Assembly (NCBI GenBank): GCA_030043335.1
Contig: JASHXX010000149.1
Span: 1 to 10,553, forward strand
Source: Xanthobacteraceae bacterium
GTDB taxonomy: Bacteria > Pseudomonadota > Alphaproteobacteria > Rhizobiales > Xanthobacteraceae
DNA length: 10,553 nucleotides
Reading direction: 5' to 3'
This document shows, one piece after another, positions 1 to 6,541 of the stretch. Position numbers and translations under genes: made by a program. Numbering within the stretch: the stretch's first letter is position 1; each line of letters starts with the position of its first letter. The notes under the pieces are model-generated. The model did no database searches, had not been told where the DNA came from, and saw only the letters and a program-made list of their open reading frames with translations.

Positions 1-138
1 TCGGCCTTCGCCCCCGTTAACCCCGCCACGCTTCCCGCCAACATGAGACCAGGGTCCGCACCGCCGCCGTCTCCGCCGGATGCGGAATCGGCCATCGAAG
101 ACGAACCTGGAACGATCGTGCAGCCGGATAAGCGCTAA
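1..138 (+). CDS. 3' end of an unidentified protein (partial)
   Basis: Frame 1 is open from the left edge to a TAA at 136-138, giving a 45-residue C-terminal tail that ends in VQPDKR. It is rich in proline and alanine in its first half and acidic near the end (residues DAESAIEDEP), like a disordered C-terminal tail. Nearly all codons end in G or C, as in the other real genes here, and the opposite-strand reading looks arginine-rich and artificial. A GC-rich hairpin follows 10 bases after the stop. No domain is visible, so no function can be given. The start lies outside the window. It could still be a chance open stretch in GC-rich DNA, but codon usage and the hairpin favour a real gene end. 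Confidence 0.45.
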   Translation, partial: SAFAPVNPATLPANMRPGSAPPPSPPDAESAIEDEPGTIVQPDKR

Positions 139-148
139 CCGCAGAACG

Positions 149-164
149 CCGGCGGATGCGCCGG
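149..164 (+). terminator. GC-rich hairpin after the upstream gene
   Basis: CCGGCG (149-154) and CGCCGG (159-164) form a perfect 6-bp stem with a GATG loop. It begins 10 bases after the TAA at 136-138. No T-run follows, so it is not a canonical Rho-independent terminator. It may protect the 3' end or help Rho-dependent termination. Confidence 0.3.
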
Positions 165-344
165 GCTACGACGCACGATCGGTCGCCCAGCGTAGTCTTA
201 GCGGTGGTCGGCGTTGCCGTTCTCGGGCCGTGCCGCCGGCAGAATCTGCTCCGACGCTGCCAGCCGTGACGAAATCCGGGCGCTGCAGTCTCGGTTCCGT
301 CATCAAGCAAACATTTTGTCGCCGGAGTGACCCGCAACGATTGA

Positions 345-373
345 GCGGCGCGAAGTCGTCCACTTCGCGTCGC
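345..373. promoter_or_regulatory. 12-bp inverted repeat upstream of the TAXI gene
   Basis: GCGGCGCGAAGT (345-356) pairs with ACTTCGCGTCGC (362-373) around the 5-base centre CGTCC. Eleven pairs are Watson-Crick and one is G.T (348/370); the inner 8 bp are perfect. The centre lies about 85 bases before the ATG at 444. It could be a 5' UTR hairpin or a DNA operator. No T-run follows on either strand, so a simple terminator is unlikely. Confidence 0.4.
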
Positions 374-443
374 AAGCATGCCGAGGCTGCACCGCAGGTT
401 GCGTCGTTCGGATCATGCCGAGAAGTGCCGGCGGGGAACGCTC

Positions 444-1616
444 ATGAGATATTTGATTCCAATTGCGCTCGTCGCCGCAGCGGCCGGCGTGTGGCTGCAC
501 CACGCGGCCGCTCAGACCGGACCAGCCGCGCAGCCGCAACCGGGCGCGACGGAGCCGGTGTTCACGCCGCTGACAACGCCCTGGGCATTCCCCGACCGCG
601 ATGCGGTCAATGCCGGCACGGTTACCATCATCACCGCGCCTGCCGGCGGGGCAAAGTCGGTGTTTGCCGCCGATATGGCGCGCGTCCTCGACGAGAAAGA
701 CAAGCTGCGCATCCTGCCGGTCCTCGGCAAGGGACCGGTCCAGAACGTCATCGACGTGCTCTACCTCAAGAGCATCGACATGGGCCTGGTGGCGACCGAC
801 GTCCCCGAATTTTACAAGATTCAATACGGCTCCAATATCACCGAGCGGCTGCGCTACATTATGAAGCTCTACAACGACGAGATTCATATCATCGCGCCGA
901 CCGAGATAAAGACGGTGTTCGATCTGGAGGGCAAACGGATCGAGGCGCCGAAGGATGTCGGTCTCTACTCGGCGAAGGCGATATTCTCGCGGCTGAAAAT
1001 CAACGTCACCTACGATTCCACACACCTCAACGATGACACCGGCGCTTTGCAGGAGGTCGTCGACGGCAGAGCCGACGCCTGGATCGTTGGCACCGCCAAG
1101 GTGATGCCGATCGCGCGCAACCTCAAGAACGAGAATCGGCGACTGCACCTAGTCTCGATCCCCTACGATCAGAGGCTCCAGGACCTCTATCTGCCGTCGG
1201 AGTTCACCAGCGACGACTATCCGAACCTGATCGCTCCAGGCGAGAAAATCGACACCGTCGCCGCTGGCATTCTACTGGTCGCGTTCAATTGGCCGGAAAA
1301 CACCGACCGCTACCAGAGGGTCGCGAGGTTTGTCGACGCGCTGTTTTCCCGCATCGACGAATTCTCCAAACCGCCGCGCCATCCGAAATGGAAGGAAGCG
1401 AGCGTTTCCGCGGTGGTGCCCGGCTGGCAGCGCTTCAAGGCCGCGCAGGACTGGATCGATCGCTGGCGTGCGCAGCATGTCGATGCGGTCAACCAGACTT
1501 CGCTCGCTGCGTTCAAGGACTTCATGGCGCGGCAGGGACGCACCAACCTGTCTCTCGAGGAGCTCGAAAGATTGTACGCCCAATTCTTGGATTGGAACCG
1601 CCGCGCGAAGAACTAG
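444..1616 (+). CDS. TAXI-family TRAP transporter solute-binding protein
   Basis: This encodes a 390-residue periplasmic binding protein of the TAXI type, the substrate receptor of one class of TRAP (ion-gradient driven) importers. The N-terminus is a clear signal peptide: MRYLIP, a hydrophobic Ala/Val core, then a likely cut after AAA at about residue 23. The mature protein opens with a Pro-rich linker. The binding domain starts near residue 58 with TVTIITAPAGG and a Gly-rich ligand loop, followed by the typical stretch around VLGKGPVQNVIDVLYLKSID and MGLVATDVPEF. The ATG at 444 is chosen over an in-frame ATG at 378 because it follows GGGGA at 433-437 and opens directly on the signal peptide; the 378 start would add 22 Arg-rich residues. 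No TRAP membrane subunit is visible, so the permease is elsewhere or the protein acts in sensing. The ligand is unknown; TAXI relatives often bind dicarboxylates or amino acids. Confidence 0.85.
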   Translation: MRYLIPIALVAAAAGVWLHHAAAQTGPAAQPQPGATEPVFTPLTTPWAFPDRDAVNAGTVTIITAPAGGAKSVFAADMARVLDEKDKLRILPVLGKGPVQNVIDVLYLKSIDMGLVATDVPEFYKIQYGSNITERLRYIMKLYNDEIHIIAPTEIKTVFDLEGKRIEAPKDVGLYSAKAIFSRLKINVTYDSTHLNDDTGALQEVVDGRADAWIVGTAKVMPIARNLKNENRRLHLVSIPYDQRLQDLYLPSEFTSDDYPNLIAPGEKIDTVAAGILLVAFNWPENTDRYQRVARFVDALFSRIDEFSKPPRHPKWKEASVSAVVPGWQRFKAAQDWIDRWRAQHVDAVNQTSLAAFKDFMARQGRTNLSLEELERLYAQFLDWNRRAKN

Positions 1617-1696
1617 GGCGCAGAAGGCGTGACGCTGCAAGACCAGAATGCAAACTGCATGAGGTCGACTGAGAAAGTCTATCGTTGGAGGCGGGC

Positions 1697-2983
1697 ATGA
1701 GTACTCCAATTCCGCAAAACACCGAATTGGAAGGCTTGGAGCTTTATGCGCCGCGACGCGCGCGCACGGGGCCGGCGCCGGACAGTCAGGTTACCGATCA
1801 GCAAACACTGCCGCTCGCGCCCGAATGCGATCAGCCACGGTCGGAAGAAAATAAACAAGCGTCGGCCGAGAACGACGAATCCGTCGGCGCGGCGGAGACG
1901 CGGATCGATGACGCGATCAAAGCCGCGATCGAGCTGGCCAGGTCCTTGGCCGACCCGGAACCCGCCGCTGCCGGGCCCTCCCTGCCCCCGGCCGCGAATT
2001 TGCGATTGCCAATCGGCGCCCTGCCGCCTGGGCCCGACGACCCGCTGCTTCACGGTCATTTCGCCGAAGGTGGGCCGCGACGGCGCTTACGTCTCGAGCC
2101 GGACATGGTGCCGGACCCGCCGAACGCGGCGCCGCGGCGCATCGCCCCGATACTGGTCGCGGCGATAGTGTTGGGCGCAGCGATCATTGCTTACGGCTTC
2201 ACGGTCATGCCCGGTTTCCGATCGGACGGCCGGCCACCGAGCCGGGCCAGTGTCCCCGTGACCGCGGCAGCTCCCGTGGCGGCTCCCGCGGCCGCGCCGA
2301 CGGTCAACGAGGCCGAAACCGCGGCGTCGCCGCCAATCCGGCTGGTCGTCGAAAACCAAAAGGCCTTTTCCAACGAACCCCTCTCGCTCGGGGTTTCCGT
2401 TGACTCGGCGACCGGCCGCGAATCCCTGATGCTGGCCGGTCTCGCCCTCGGCACGCGGCTGTCGGCGGGCATGCCGGTCAGCGACGCCAGTTGGCAATTG
2501 TCGTCGCGCGACCTCAATGGCGTCTACGTTTATGCGCCCAAGGATTTTGTCGGCACCATGAACACTGCGATCGAGCTGCTGTCGCCTAACCAGCGACTCT
2601 TGGAAAGCCGCGCCGTGCAGCTCGAATGGATCGCCAAGCCGAAGCCGGCGGTAGCCAACAACCAGAGCGGTTCAGGAGCCGGCGGCCCGGCAGTCATTCG
2701 AGCGATCGATCCTGAAACGGCGAGGCTGATGGAGCGGGCTCGCGAGTTGATGCGCAGCGGCGACGTCGCCTCGGCCCGGCTCTTGTTCCGGCGCCTGGCG
2801 GACGGCGGCATGGCCGACGCGGCCCTTGCGCTCGCCGTTACCTACGATCCTCACTACCTCGCCGAGCACAACCTGATCGGCATTGTCGGCGATGAGGCGA
2901 AGGCGCGTGACTGGTACCAGCGCGCGAGCGAACTCGGCTCGACGGAGGCCGAGCGGATCCTCGCTCGGACAGCTACGAAGTGA
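1697..2983 (+). CDS. Membrane-anchored protein with beta-rich domain and Sel1/TPR-like C-terminus
   Basis: This 428-residue protein has no assigned function. The first ~148 residues are Pro/Ala/acidic and look disordered. One membrane segment lies at about 149-171 (IAPILVAAIVLGAAIIAYGF), preceded by PRR, which predicts N-terminus in the cytoplasm and C-terminus in the periplasm. After an Ala/Pro linker, residues ~215-312 look like a beta-sandwich repeat of the kind seen in large bacterial adhesins (LAGLALGTRLSAGMPVSD, then W-L, DLNGVYVYAPKDFVG). Residues ~340-428 are helical and Sel1/TPR-like (RELMRSGDVASARLLFRRLA; GDEAKARDWYQRASELGS). The ATG at 1697 follows GGAGG at 1687-1691 with 5-base spacing; a TTG at 1685 would sit on that site and is rejected. 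It lies 80 bases after the TAXI gene and 27 before the next, so the three are probably one transcript. A scaffold or assembly role in the periplasm is inference. Confidence 0.75.
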   Translation: MSTPIPQNTELEGLELYAPRRARTGPAPDSQVTDQQTLPLAPECDQPRSEENKQASAENDESVGAAETRIDDAIKAAIELARSLADPEPAAAGPSLPPAANLRLPIGALPPGPDDPLLHGHFAEGGPRRRLRLEPDMVPDPPNAAPRRIAPILVAAIVLGAAIIAYGFTVMPGFRSDGRPPSRASVPVTAAAPVAAPAAAPTVNEAETAASPPIRLVVENQKAFSNEPLSLGVSVDSATGRESLMLAGLALGTRLSAGMPVSDASWQLSSRDLNGVYVYAPKDFVGTMNTAIELLSPNQRLLESRAVQLEWIAKPKPAVANNQSGSGAGGPAVIRAIDPETARLMERARELMRSGDVASARLLFRRLADGGMADAALALAVTYDPHYLAEHNLIGIVGDEAKARDWYQRASELGSTEAERILARTATK

Positions 2984-3010
2984 TTTCTTTGTGGCTATCG
3001 GAGCGTTCCC

Positions 3011-3547
3011 TTGACTCAGGCCACGTTCTCGCTTCCCGAAGTTCATGCACGATGGGCCTACAGTGAGATTGCGGACGGCGTTTTTTCGCGTCGCTACGAC
3101 CGCAAGCCGCGGATCGACGAACTTCGAGCCCAGCGCGCCGCAGGCCGCGCCTTTGCCGAGCTTTCCGCCGCCGACCGCTACGCTCTCGCCCTGCTGTGCA
3201 CGCTCGCGCGCCTCAACCTGATGGTTTTCAACGCCGGGGTTGAGAAGTTTCGCGTGGTTGATCTGACCAGAACGGACCTAGGCTGCCTGCTGGTCCCGCC
3301 GATGATTTCACCGGAGCTGCAAAAGTTTATGCCGTTCGAAGATTTCATGGCGTCGCTACCGCCGACGAGCCCCGGGGATGCGCGCAACATAGCCGCCAAT
3401 CCGGCGCGCTATCGGCCTGCCCGCGAGCCGCTCACCATCGGGCGCTACTTCGAGCATTGTGTTCTATTGGATGGCTATCGCCGCGCTGCGAACTTTTGGA
3501 AATCGGCCCCGGCCAAAGCAACGCTGAAGGCATTCGTGCCGGCCTAG
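3011..3547 (+). CDS. Hypothetical protein with ParB/sulfiredoxin-like C-terminal motif
   Basis: This is a 178-residue soluble protein with no signal peptide or membrane segment. It starts with TTG at 3011: GGAG at 3000-3003 sits 7 bases upstream and no better start is near. Residues 1-60 are charged and probably helical. Residues ~61-95 hold an LxxLARLNLMVF helix and a VVDLTRTDLGCLLVPP strand. The C-terminus, residues 140-178, reads PLTIGRYFEHCVLLDGYRRA followed by a short tail. The pattern hydrophobic-LLDGYRRAA is reminiscent of the ParB/sulfiredoxin fold, where a DG-xx-R element lines the nucleotide or phosphate site. The resemblance is short and is not proof. It lies 27 bases after the membrane-anchored protein gene, so it is likely co-transcribed with it, and it converges with the - strand gene ending at 3577. 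Confidence 0.65.
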   Translation: MTQATFSLPEVHARWAYSEIADGVFSRRYDRKPRIDELRAQRAAGRAFAELSAADRYALALLCTLARLNLMVFNAGVEKFRVVDLTRTDLGCLLVPPMISPELQKFMPFEDFMASLPPTSPGDARNIAANPARYRPAREPLTIGRYFEHCVLLDGYRRAANFWKSAPAKATLKAFVPA

Positions 3548-3549
3548 TC

Positions 3550-3571
3550 GTCGCGCGACCCTGGTGCGCAC
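3550..3571. other. Two small palindromes between convergent genes
   Basis: The 29-base gap between the convergent stops holds GTCGCGCGAC (3550-3559) and GTGCGCAC (3564-3571), both perfect palindromes. They could help end transcription from both sides, but neither has a T-run, and palindromes of this size are common in GC-rich DNA. Confidence 0.2.
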
Positions 3572-3576
3572 GATCC

Positions 3577-4398
3577 CTAAGCGCTTATCAGCCGGAAGCG
3601 CTCCCATTCGGCCGGCGAGCACTTGAGCGCCTCCAGCCAGCCGGCGTTCGCTTGTTGCTGGCCGGCCCTAACTCGGCGCCCGGCAAAGGCAAACTCGGCG
3701 CCGTCCGCGGCGAATGGAAACGGCGACAGCACGTACACGTCCGCCTCGCGCGGTTCTATGGTTACCTCCACGTCTTCGTCCGCGCTCCGCGGCACGTGTT
3801 CGAAAGTCTGCGGCCCGCGTTCCTCACGATGCGTTCGATTGAAATAGAGGGCGAGGGTGTCGATGAATTGCAGCTGTTTGTAATTTTGAAACAGTGTTTT
3901 CTCGTCGAGCCAGCCGGATGTTTTGGGATCTCTTCCGATTTCCGCTTTCAATCTCTTCTGGCGCTCGAGTTCGCCGTCCAGCATGCGCGCGACCAGCGGG
4001 CGATCCTGTTCTGGAATTTGGTCGATAAGCATGAGTTTTGAAAGCCCGTAGCGGCCGTTGTAAAGGCCCCAGCTATGCATGCTCGAGATCAGGCCGCAGT
4101 ACGGGTGGTGGCGCTCATTGAAGTCGGGCGACAGCCGGCTGGTCACGGTGAGGTACCGCATCGGCGTTTCGATGAGATTGTACGGCAGGCCGGTCTGCGC
4201 ATTGGTGGCCGGATCGCGGTCGAACTCCGCCCAACCGGCGTCATGGTGCCCGATGACGTAAATCATCAGATCCAGCGGTGACGGCGATTCGAACTGAGCG
4301 TTGCCGAAGGCGCGCGCAAACTGCGCGCAGAGCGCGGTGTGCTCATACATCATCACCGCCAGCGGCGGCGCGCCCGCGGGTGGCGTCTGGATGATCAT
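3577..4398 (-). CDS. DUF3891 family protein
   Basis: This 273-residue protein resembles the DUF3891 family from memory: an N-terminal MIIQ strand, a helix with YEHTALCAQFARAFG (His20), and the family hallmark IGHHDAGWAEFDRDP at about 49-63, followed by TGLPYNLIETPM. The paired histidines with Asp (His51, His52, Asp53) and a further HSWGLYNGRYGL stretch suggest a helical metal-binding fold somewhat like HD hydrolases; biochemical function is unknown to me. No signal peptide or membrane segment, so cytoplasmic. It is 44 bases downstream of the asparaginase-like gene on the same strand and probably shares its transcript. The ATG at 4398 opens the family's usual N-terminus. Its best ribosome site, GAGG, lies in the loop of a hairpin just upstream, so translation may be modulated. 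Confidence 0.75.
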   Translation of the reverse strand: MIIQTPPAGAPPLAVMMYEHTALCAQFARAFGNAQFESPSPLDLMIYVIGHHDAGWAEFDRDPATNAQTGLPYNLIETPMRYLTVTSRLSPDFNERHHPYCGLISSMHSWGLYNGRYGLSKLMLIDQIPEQDRPLVARMLDGELERQKRLKAEIGRDPKTSGWLDEKTLFQNYKQLQFIDTLALYFNRTHREERGPQTFEHVPRSADEDVEVTIEPREADVYVLSPFPFAADGAEFAFAGRRVRAGQQQANAGWLEALKCSPAEWERFRLISA

Positions 4399-4419
4399 GG
4401 CGCGGTTGCCTCAACCGCG
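4399..4419 (-). promoter_or_regulatory. Hairpin carrying the ribosome site of the DUF3891 gene
   Basis: On the - strand, CGCGGTT and AACCGCG form a perfect 7-bp stem (4413-4419 with 4401-4407) around a 5-base loop GAGGC. The loop contains the only SD-like GAGG, 10 bases before the ATG at 4398, and the stem ends 2 bases before that ATG. This would hold the initiation region in structured RNA. It lies between two same-strand genes. Confidence 0.4.
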
Positions 4420-4442
4420 AAAAGCATTTTGGATATTTGCCA

Positions 4443-5450
4443 TCAGGGGCCGAGGATATTGAACAGCTCGCGAATACGCCCCCGCGCCGTGGGATCGCCG
4501 AGCGCGGCGATCAACAGCAGGCGCGCCTTGGGTCCCTTCAGATCGCCGGCGAAGATCGCGCCGGCATCTTCGAGGTCGCGACCGCCGCCGCCTCCGCCGC
4601 CATAGACCGGCTCGACCCGGCCGACCGGGCAGCGCGAAGTGACGATGACCGGCAGGCCGGCGTGGCAGGCGCGCGCCATAGCCTGTCCGAATTCGGCCGA
4701 AAGATTGCCGCGGCCGAAGGCTTCAATGACGAGACCGTCGACGCCGATCTGTCGAGCGGCATCGATCATCCGGCCGTCCGCGCCCAGTGCCGCCTTGAGA
4801 AGCTCGACGCGCTTATCGAGCCCGTCCGGCCGCAGATGCAGGCGGATTTGCGGCCGGCGATAGACGATAACGCGCTCGCCGTCGACAACTCCGAGCGCGC
4901 CGTATTGATAGGATTGGAAGGTCTCCAGCGCGCTGGTGTGCACCTTGGTGACTTCGCGGGCCGCGTGAAGCTGACCGTTGAAACACACTATCGCGCCCAA
5001 GCCGCTCGTGTTCTCTGCGGCGGCGACGCGGACGGCGTCGATGACGTTGCGGGGACCGTCGGATTGCGGGTGGTCCTGCGCGAGCTGTGCCCCGGTAAAG
5101 ATGAGCGGCTTCGGGGTATCGATCAGGAGGTCGGCGAGGAAACTCGTTTCCTCCATCGTGTCGGTGCCTTGGGTCACGACCGCGCCATCGACGTCATCGC
5201 GCGCAACGAGTTCACTCAGCCGCCACAGCAGACTTTCGGCGAATCCGAGCGTCATATTGAAGCCGGCGATGGTTGAGAAATTCTCGAACGTCAACCTGGG
5301 CAGGTCGCGCGGCGGTGCCGCCGCGCCGATGATCGTCTCGATTCCCTGCGACGCCACGGTGCGGCCAAGCGCAGGATCGAAACGCGAAGCGATGGTGCCG
5401 CCGGTGCCGACGACAACGACGTGGCGGGTTCTGATTACCGTGGCGTTCAT
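4443..5450 (-). CDS. L-asparaginase/glutaminase-family amidohydrolase
   Basis: This encodes a 335-residue asparaginase-fold enzyme that hydrolyses asparagine or a related amide to acid plus ammonia. Both catalytic motifs are intact: GTGGTIAS with nucleophile Thr19, and TQGTDTMEET with Thr96-Asp97. By hand alignment with E. coli AsnB-type AnsB, Lys169 (REVTK) matches its catalytic Lys162 and Ser59 matches its ligand-binding Ser58. The SDGPRNVIDAV segment and the C-terminal KARLLLIAAL are also family-typical. There is no signal peptide, so it is probably cytoplasmic. The ATG at 5450 gives the normal family length and starts just before the first strand; the longer start at 5615 would add 55 unrelated residues and overlap the divergent gene. 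No strong SD sequence precedes 5450. Odd points: residues 284-290 are seven glycines, and the N-terminal lid lacks a tyrosine where AnsB has Tyr25. Substrate may therefore differ from free asparagine. Confidence 0.88.
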   Translation of the reverse strand: MNATVIRTRHVVVVGTGGTIASRFDPALGRTVASQGIETIIGAAAPPRDLPRLTFENFSTIAGFNMTLGFAESLLWRLSELVARDDVDGAVVTQGTDTMEETSFLADLLIDTPKPLIFTGAQLAQDHPQSDGPRNVIDAVRVAAAENTSGLGAIVCFNGQLHAAREVTKVHTSALETFQSYQYGALGVVDGERVIVYRRPQIRLHLRPDGLDKRVELLKAALGADGRMIDAARQIGVDGLVIEAFGRGNLSAEFGQAMARACHAGLPVIVTSRCPVGRVEPVYGGGGGGGRDLEDAGAIFAGDLKGPKARLLLIAALGDPTARGRIRELFNILGP

Positions 5451-5613
5451 CGAGCCGATAGAACCACCAAGCGTTAGGTTGCCCAATCTTGCCGCAGGTA
5501 GACGGATTGCGCCTCTGTTATGTATCGTAAGGCGATTGCACGAGGGAAGCGGCGAAGCTCGTTGGCTCGCCTTGAGCAGATGATCCCTCGGCGGAACGGC
5601 GGAGGAAGGCGTC
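5451..5613. promoter_or_regulatory. Divergent promoter region
   Basis: These 163 bases separate the - strand asparaginase start from the + strand deacetylase start, so promoters for both must lie here or within the flanking ends. The most AT-rich part is 5515-5530 (CTGTTATGTATCGTAA). It is flanked by CGCCT (5510-5514) and AGGCG (5530-5534), an inverted repeat that overlaps two copies of GATTGC (5505-5510 and 5534-5539), possibly an operator. No -35/-10 pair stands out. A strong ribosome site, GGAGG at 5601-5605, serves the ATG at 5614. Confidence 0.5.
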
Positions 5614-6495
5614 ATGGCAAAGGAAATCTTGTGCGGGTTCGGCGTCGACGTTGACGCGGTCGCTGGATGGCTCGGCTCCTACGGCGGCGAGGATTCGCCA
5701 GACGACATCTCGCGCGGCCTGTTTGCCGGCGAAGTCGGAAGCCCGCGCCTGCTGAAGCTGTTCGAACGCTTCGGGATCAAGACCACTTGGTTTATTCCCG
5801 GCCACTCGATCGAGACCTTCCCTGAACAGATGAAGGCGGTCGCGCAGGCCGGCCATGAAATCGGCATTCACGGCTATACGCACGAAAATCCGATTGCGAT
5901 GACGCCGGAGCAGGAAGAGGCCGTTCTCGACAAGTGCATCGATCTGGTCACCAAGCTGCAGGGAAAGCGGCCGACCGGCTATGTCGCGCCGTGGTGGGAG
6001 TTCAGCGCGGTGAGCAACGAGCTCCTGATCAAGAAGGGCATCAAATATGATCACAGTCTGATGCATCATGACTTCCAGCCCTATTACGTGCGCGTCGGCG
6101 ACACCTGGACCAAAATCGATTATTCGAAGAAGCCGGAGCACTGGATGAAGCCGCTGGTGCGCGGGCACGAAACCGACCTCATCGAAATTCCGGCGAGCTG
6201 GCACCTCGATGATCTGCCGCCGATGATGTTCATCAAGAAGGCGCCGAACAGCCACGGCTTTGTCAGCCCCTACGCGATCGAGGAGATGTGGCGCGACCAG
6301 TTCGACTGGGTCTATCGCGAACACGACTACGCGGTATTCCCGATTACCATCCACCCGGACGTGTCCGGACGTCCGCATGTGCTGATGATGCTGGAGCGGC
6401 TTTATCATCACATCATCCGGCGCCCCGGAGTGCGCTTCTGCACGATGAATGAGATGGCCGACGACTTCGCCAGGCGTCACCCGAGGAAGAAGTAG
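5614..6495 (+). CDS. Polysaccharide deacetylase-family metal hydrolase (PgdA/imidase-like)
   Basis: This 293-residue cytoplasmic enzyme belongs to the NodB/polysaccharide deacetylase superfamily, metal-dependent hydrolases that cleave C-N amide bonds. The metal site is visible: Asp12/Asp14 in [10 protein letters not shown], then His86 and His90 in [13 protein letters not shown]. Further family stretches are [18 protein letters not shown] (~56-73), [10 protein letters not shown] (~127-136) and [14 protein letters not shown] (~247-260). From memory it matches Helicobacter pylori PgdA (HP0310) closely in length and motif positions, including Asp14, His86 and His90. The same subfamily includes, as I recall, PuuE-type allantoinases and a 293-residue cyclic imide hydrolase from Pseudomonas. 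With no signal peptide, and neighbours for amide hydrolysis, metal supply and small-molecule import, imide/amide hydrolysis looks likelier than peptidoglycan deacetylation. The ATG follows GGAGG at 5601-5605. Family assignment is firm; substrate is open. Confidence 0.85.
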   Translation: MAKEILCGFGVDVDAVAGWLGSYGGEDSPDDISRGLFAGEVGSPRLLKLFERFGIKTTWFIPGHSIETFPEQMKAVAQAGHEIGIHGYTHENPIAMTPEQEEAVLDKCIDLVTKLQGKRPTGYVAPWWEFSAVSNELLIKKGIKYDHSLMHHDFQPYYVRVGDTWTKIDYSKKPEHWMKPLVRGHETDLIEIPASWHLDDLPPMMFIKKAPNSHGFVSPYAIEEMWRDQFDWVYREHDYAVFPITIHPDVSGRPHVLMMLERLYHHIIRRPGVRFCTMNEMADDFARRHPRKK

Positions 6496-6541
6496 CGGCG
6501 AGCGGCGGGGGCCCGGCGGCGTCTTACTGGTGGACGGATGA

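Larger units (their letters stand above)
139..443. other. Intergenic region upstream of the TAXI gene
   Basis: These 305 bases carry no convincing gene. Readings in both directions are arginine- and serine-rich and show no recognisable domain. The region holds the hairpin at 149-164, a larger inverted repeat at 345-373, and the ribosome binding site GGGGA at 433-437 for the next gene. I could not pick out a -35/-10 pair with confidence. A promoter for the next three genes probably lies here, because the upstream gene ends 305 bases away. Confidence 0.5.

Noticed and set aside
80..1036. Long + strand open frame of 318 codons across the upstream gap and TAXI gene
   Set aside because: Very rich in Arg and Ser, no domain, overlaps the well-supported TAXI gene in another frame.
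303..1148. Long - strand open frame of 281 codons opposite the TAXI gene
   Set aside because: Mirror reading of a real GC-rich gene; no recognisable domain.
1648..1660. Inverted repeat ATGCA-AAC-TGCAT between the first two genes
   Set aside because: Only 5 bp of stem with a 3-base loop and no T-run; likely chance.
5451..5615. Upstream extension of the asparaginase-like gene to an ATG at 5615
   Set aside because: Adds 55 residues unlike the family, no signal peptide, and overlaps the divergent start at 5614.
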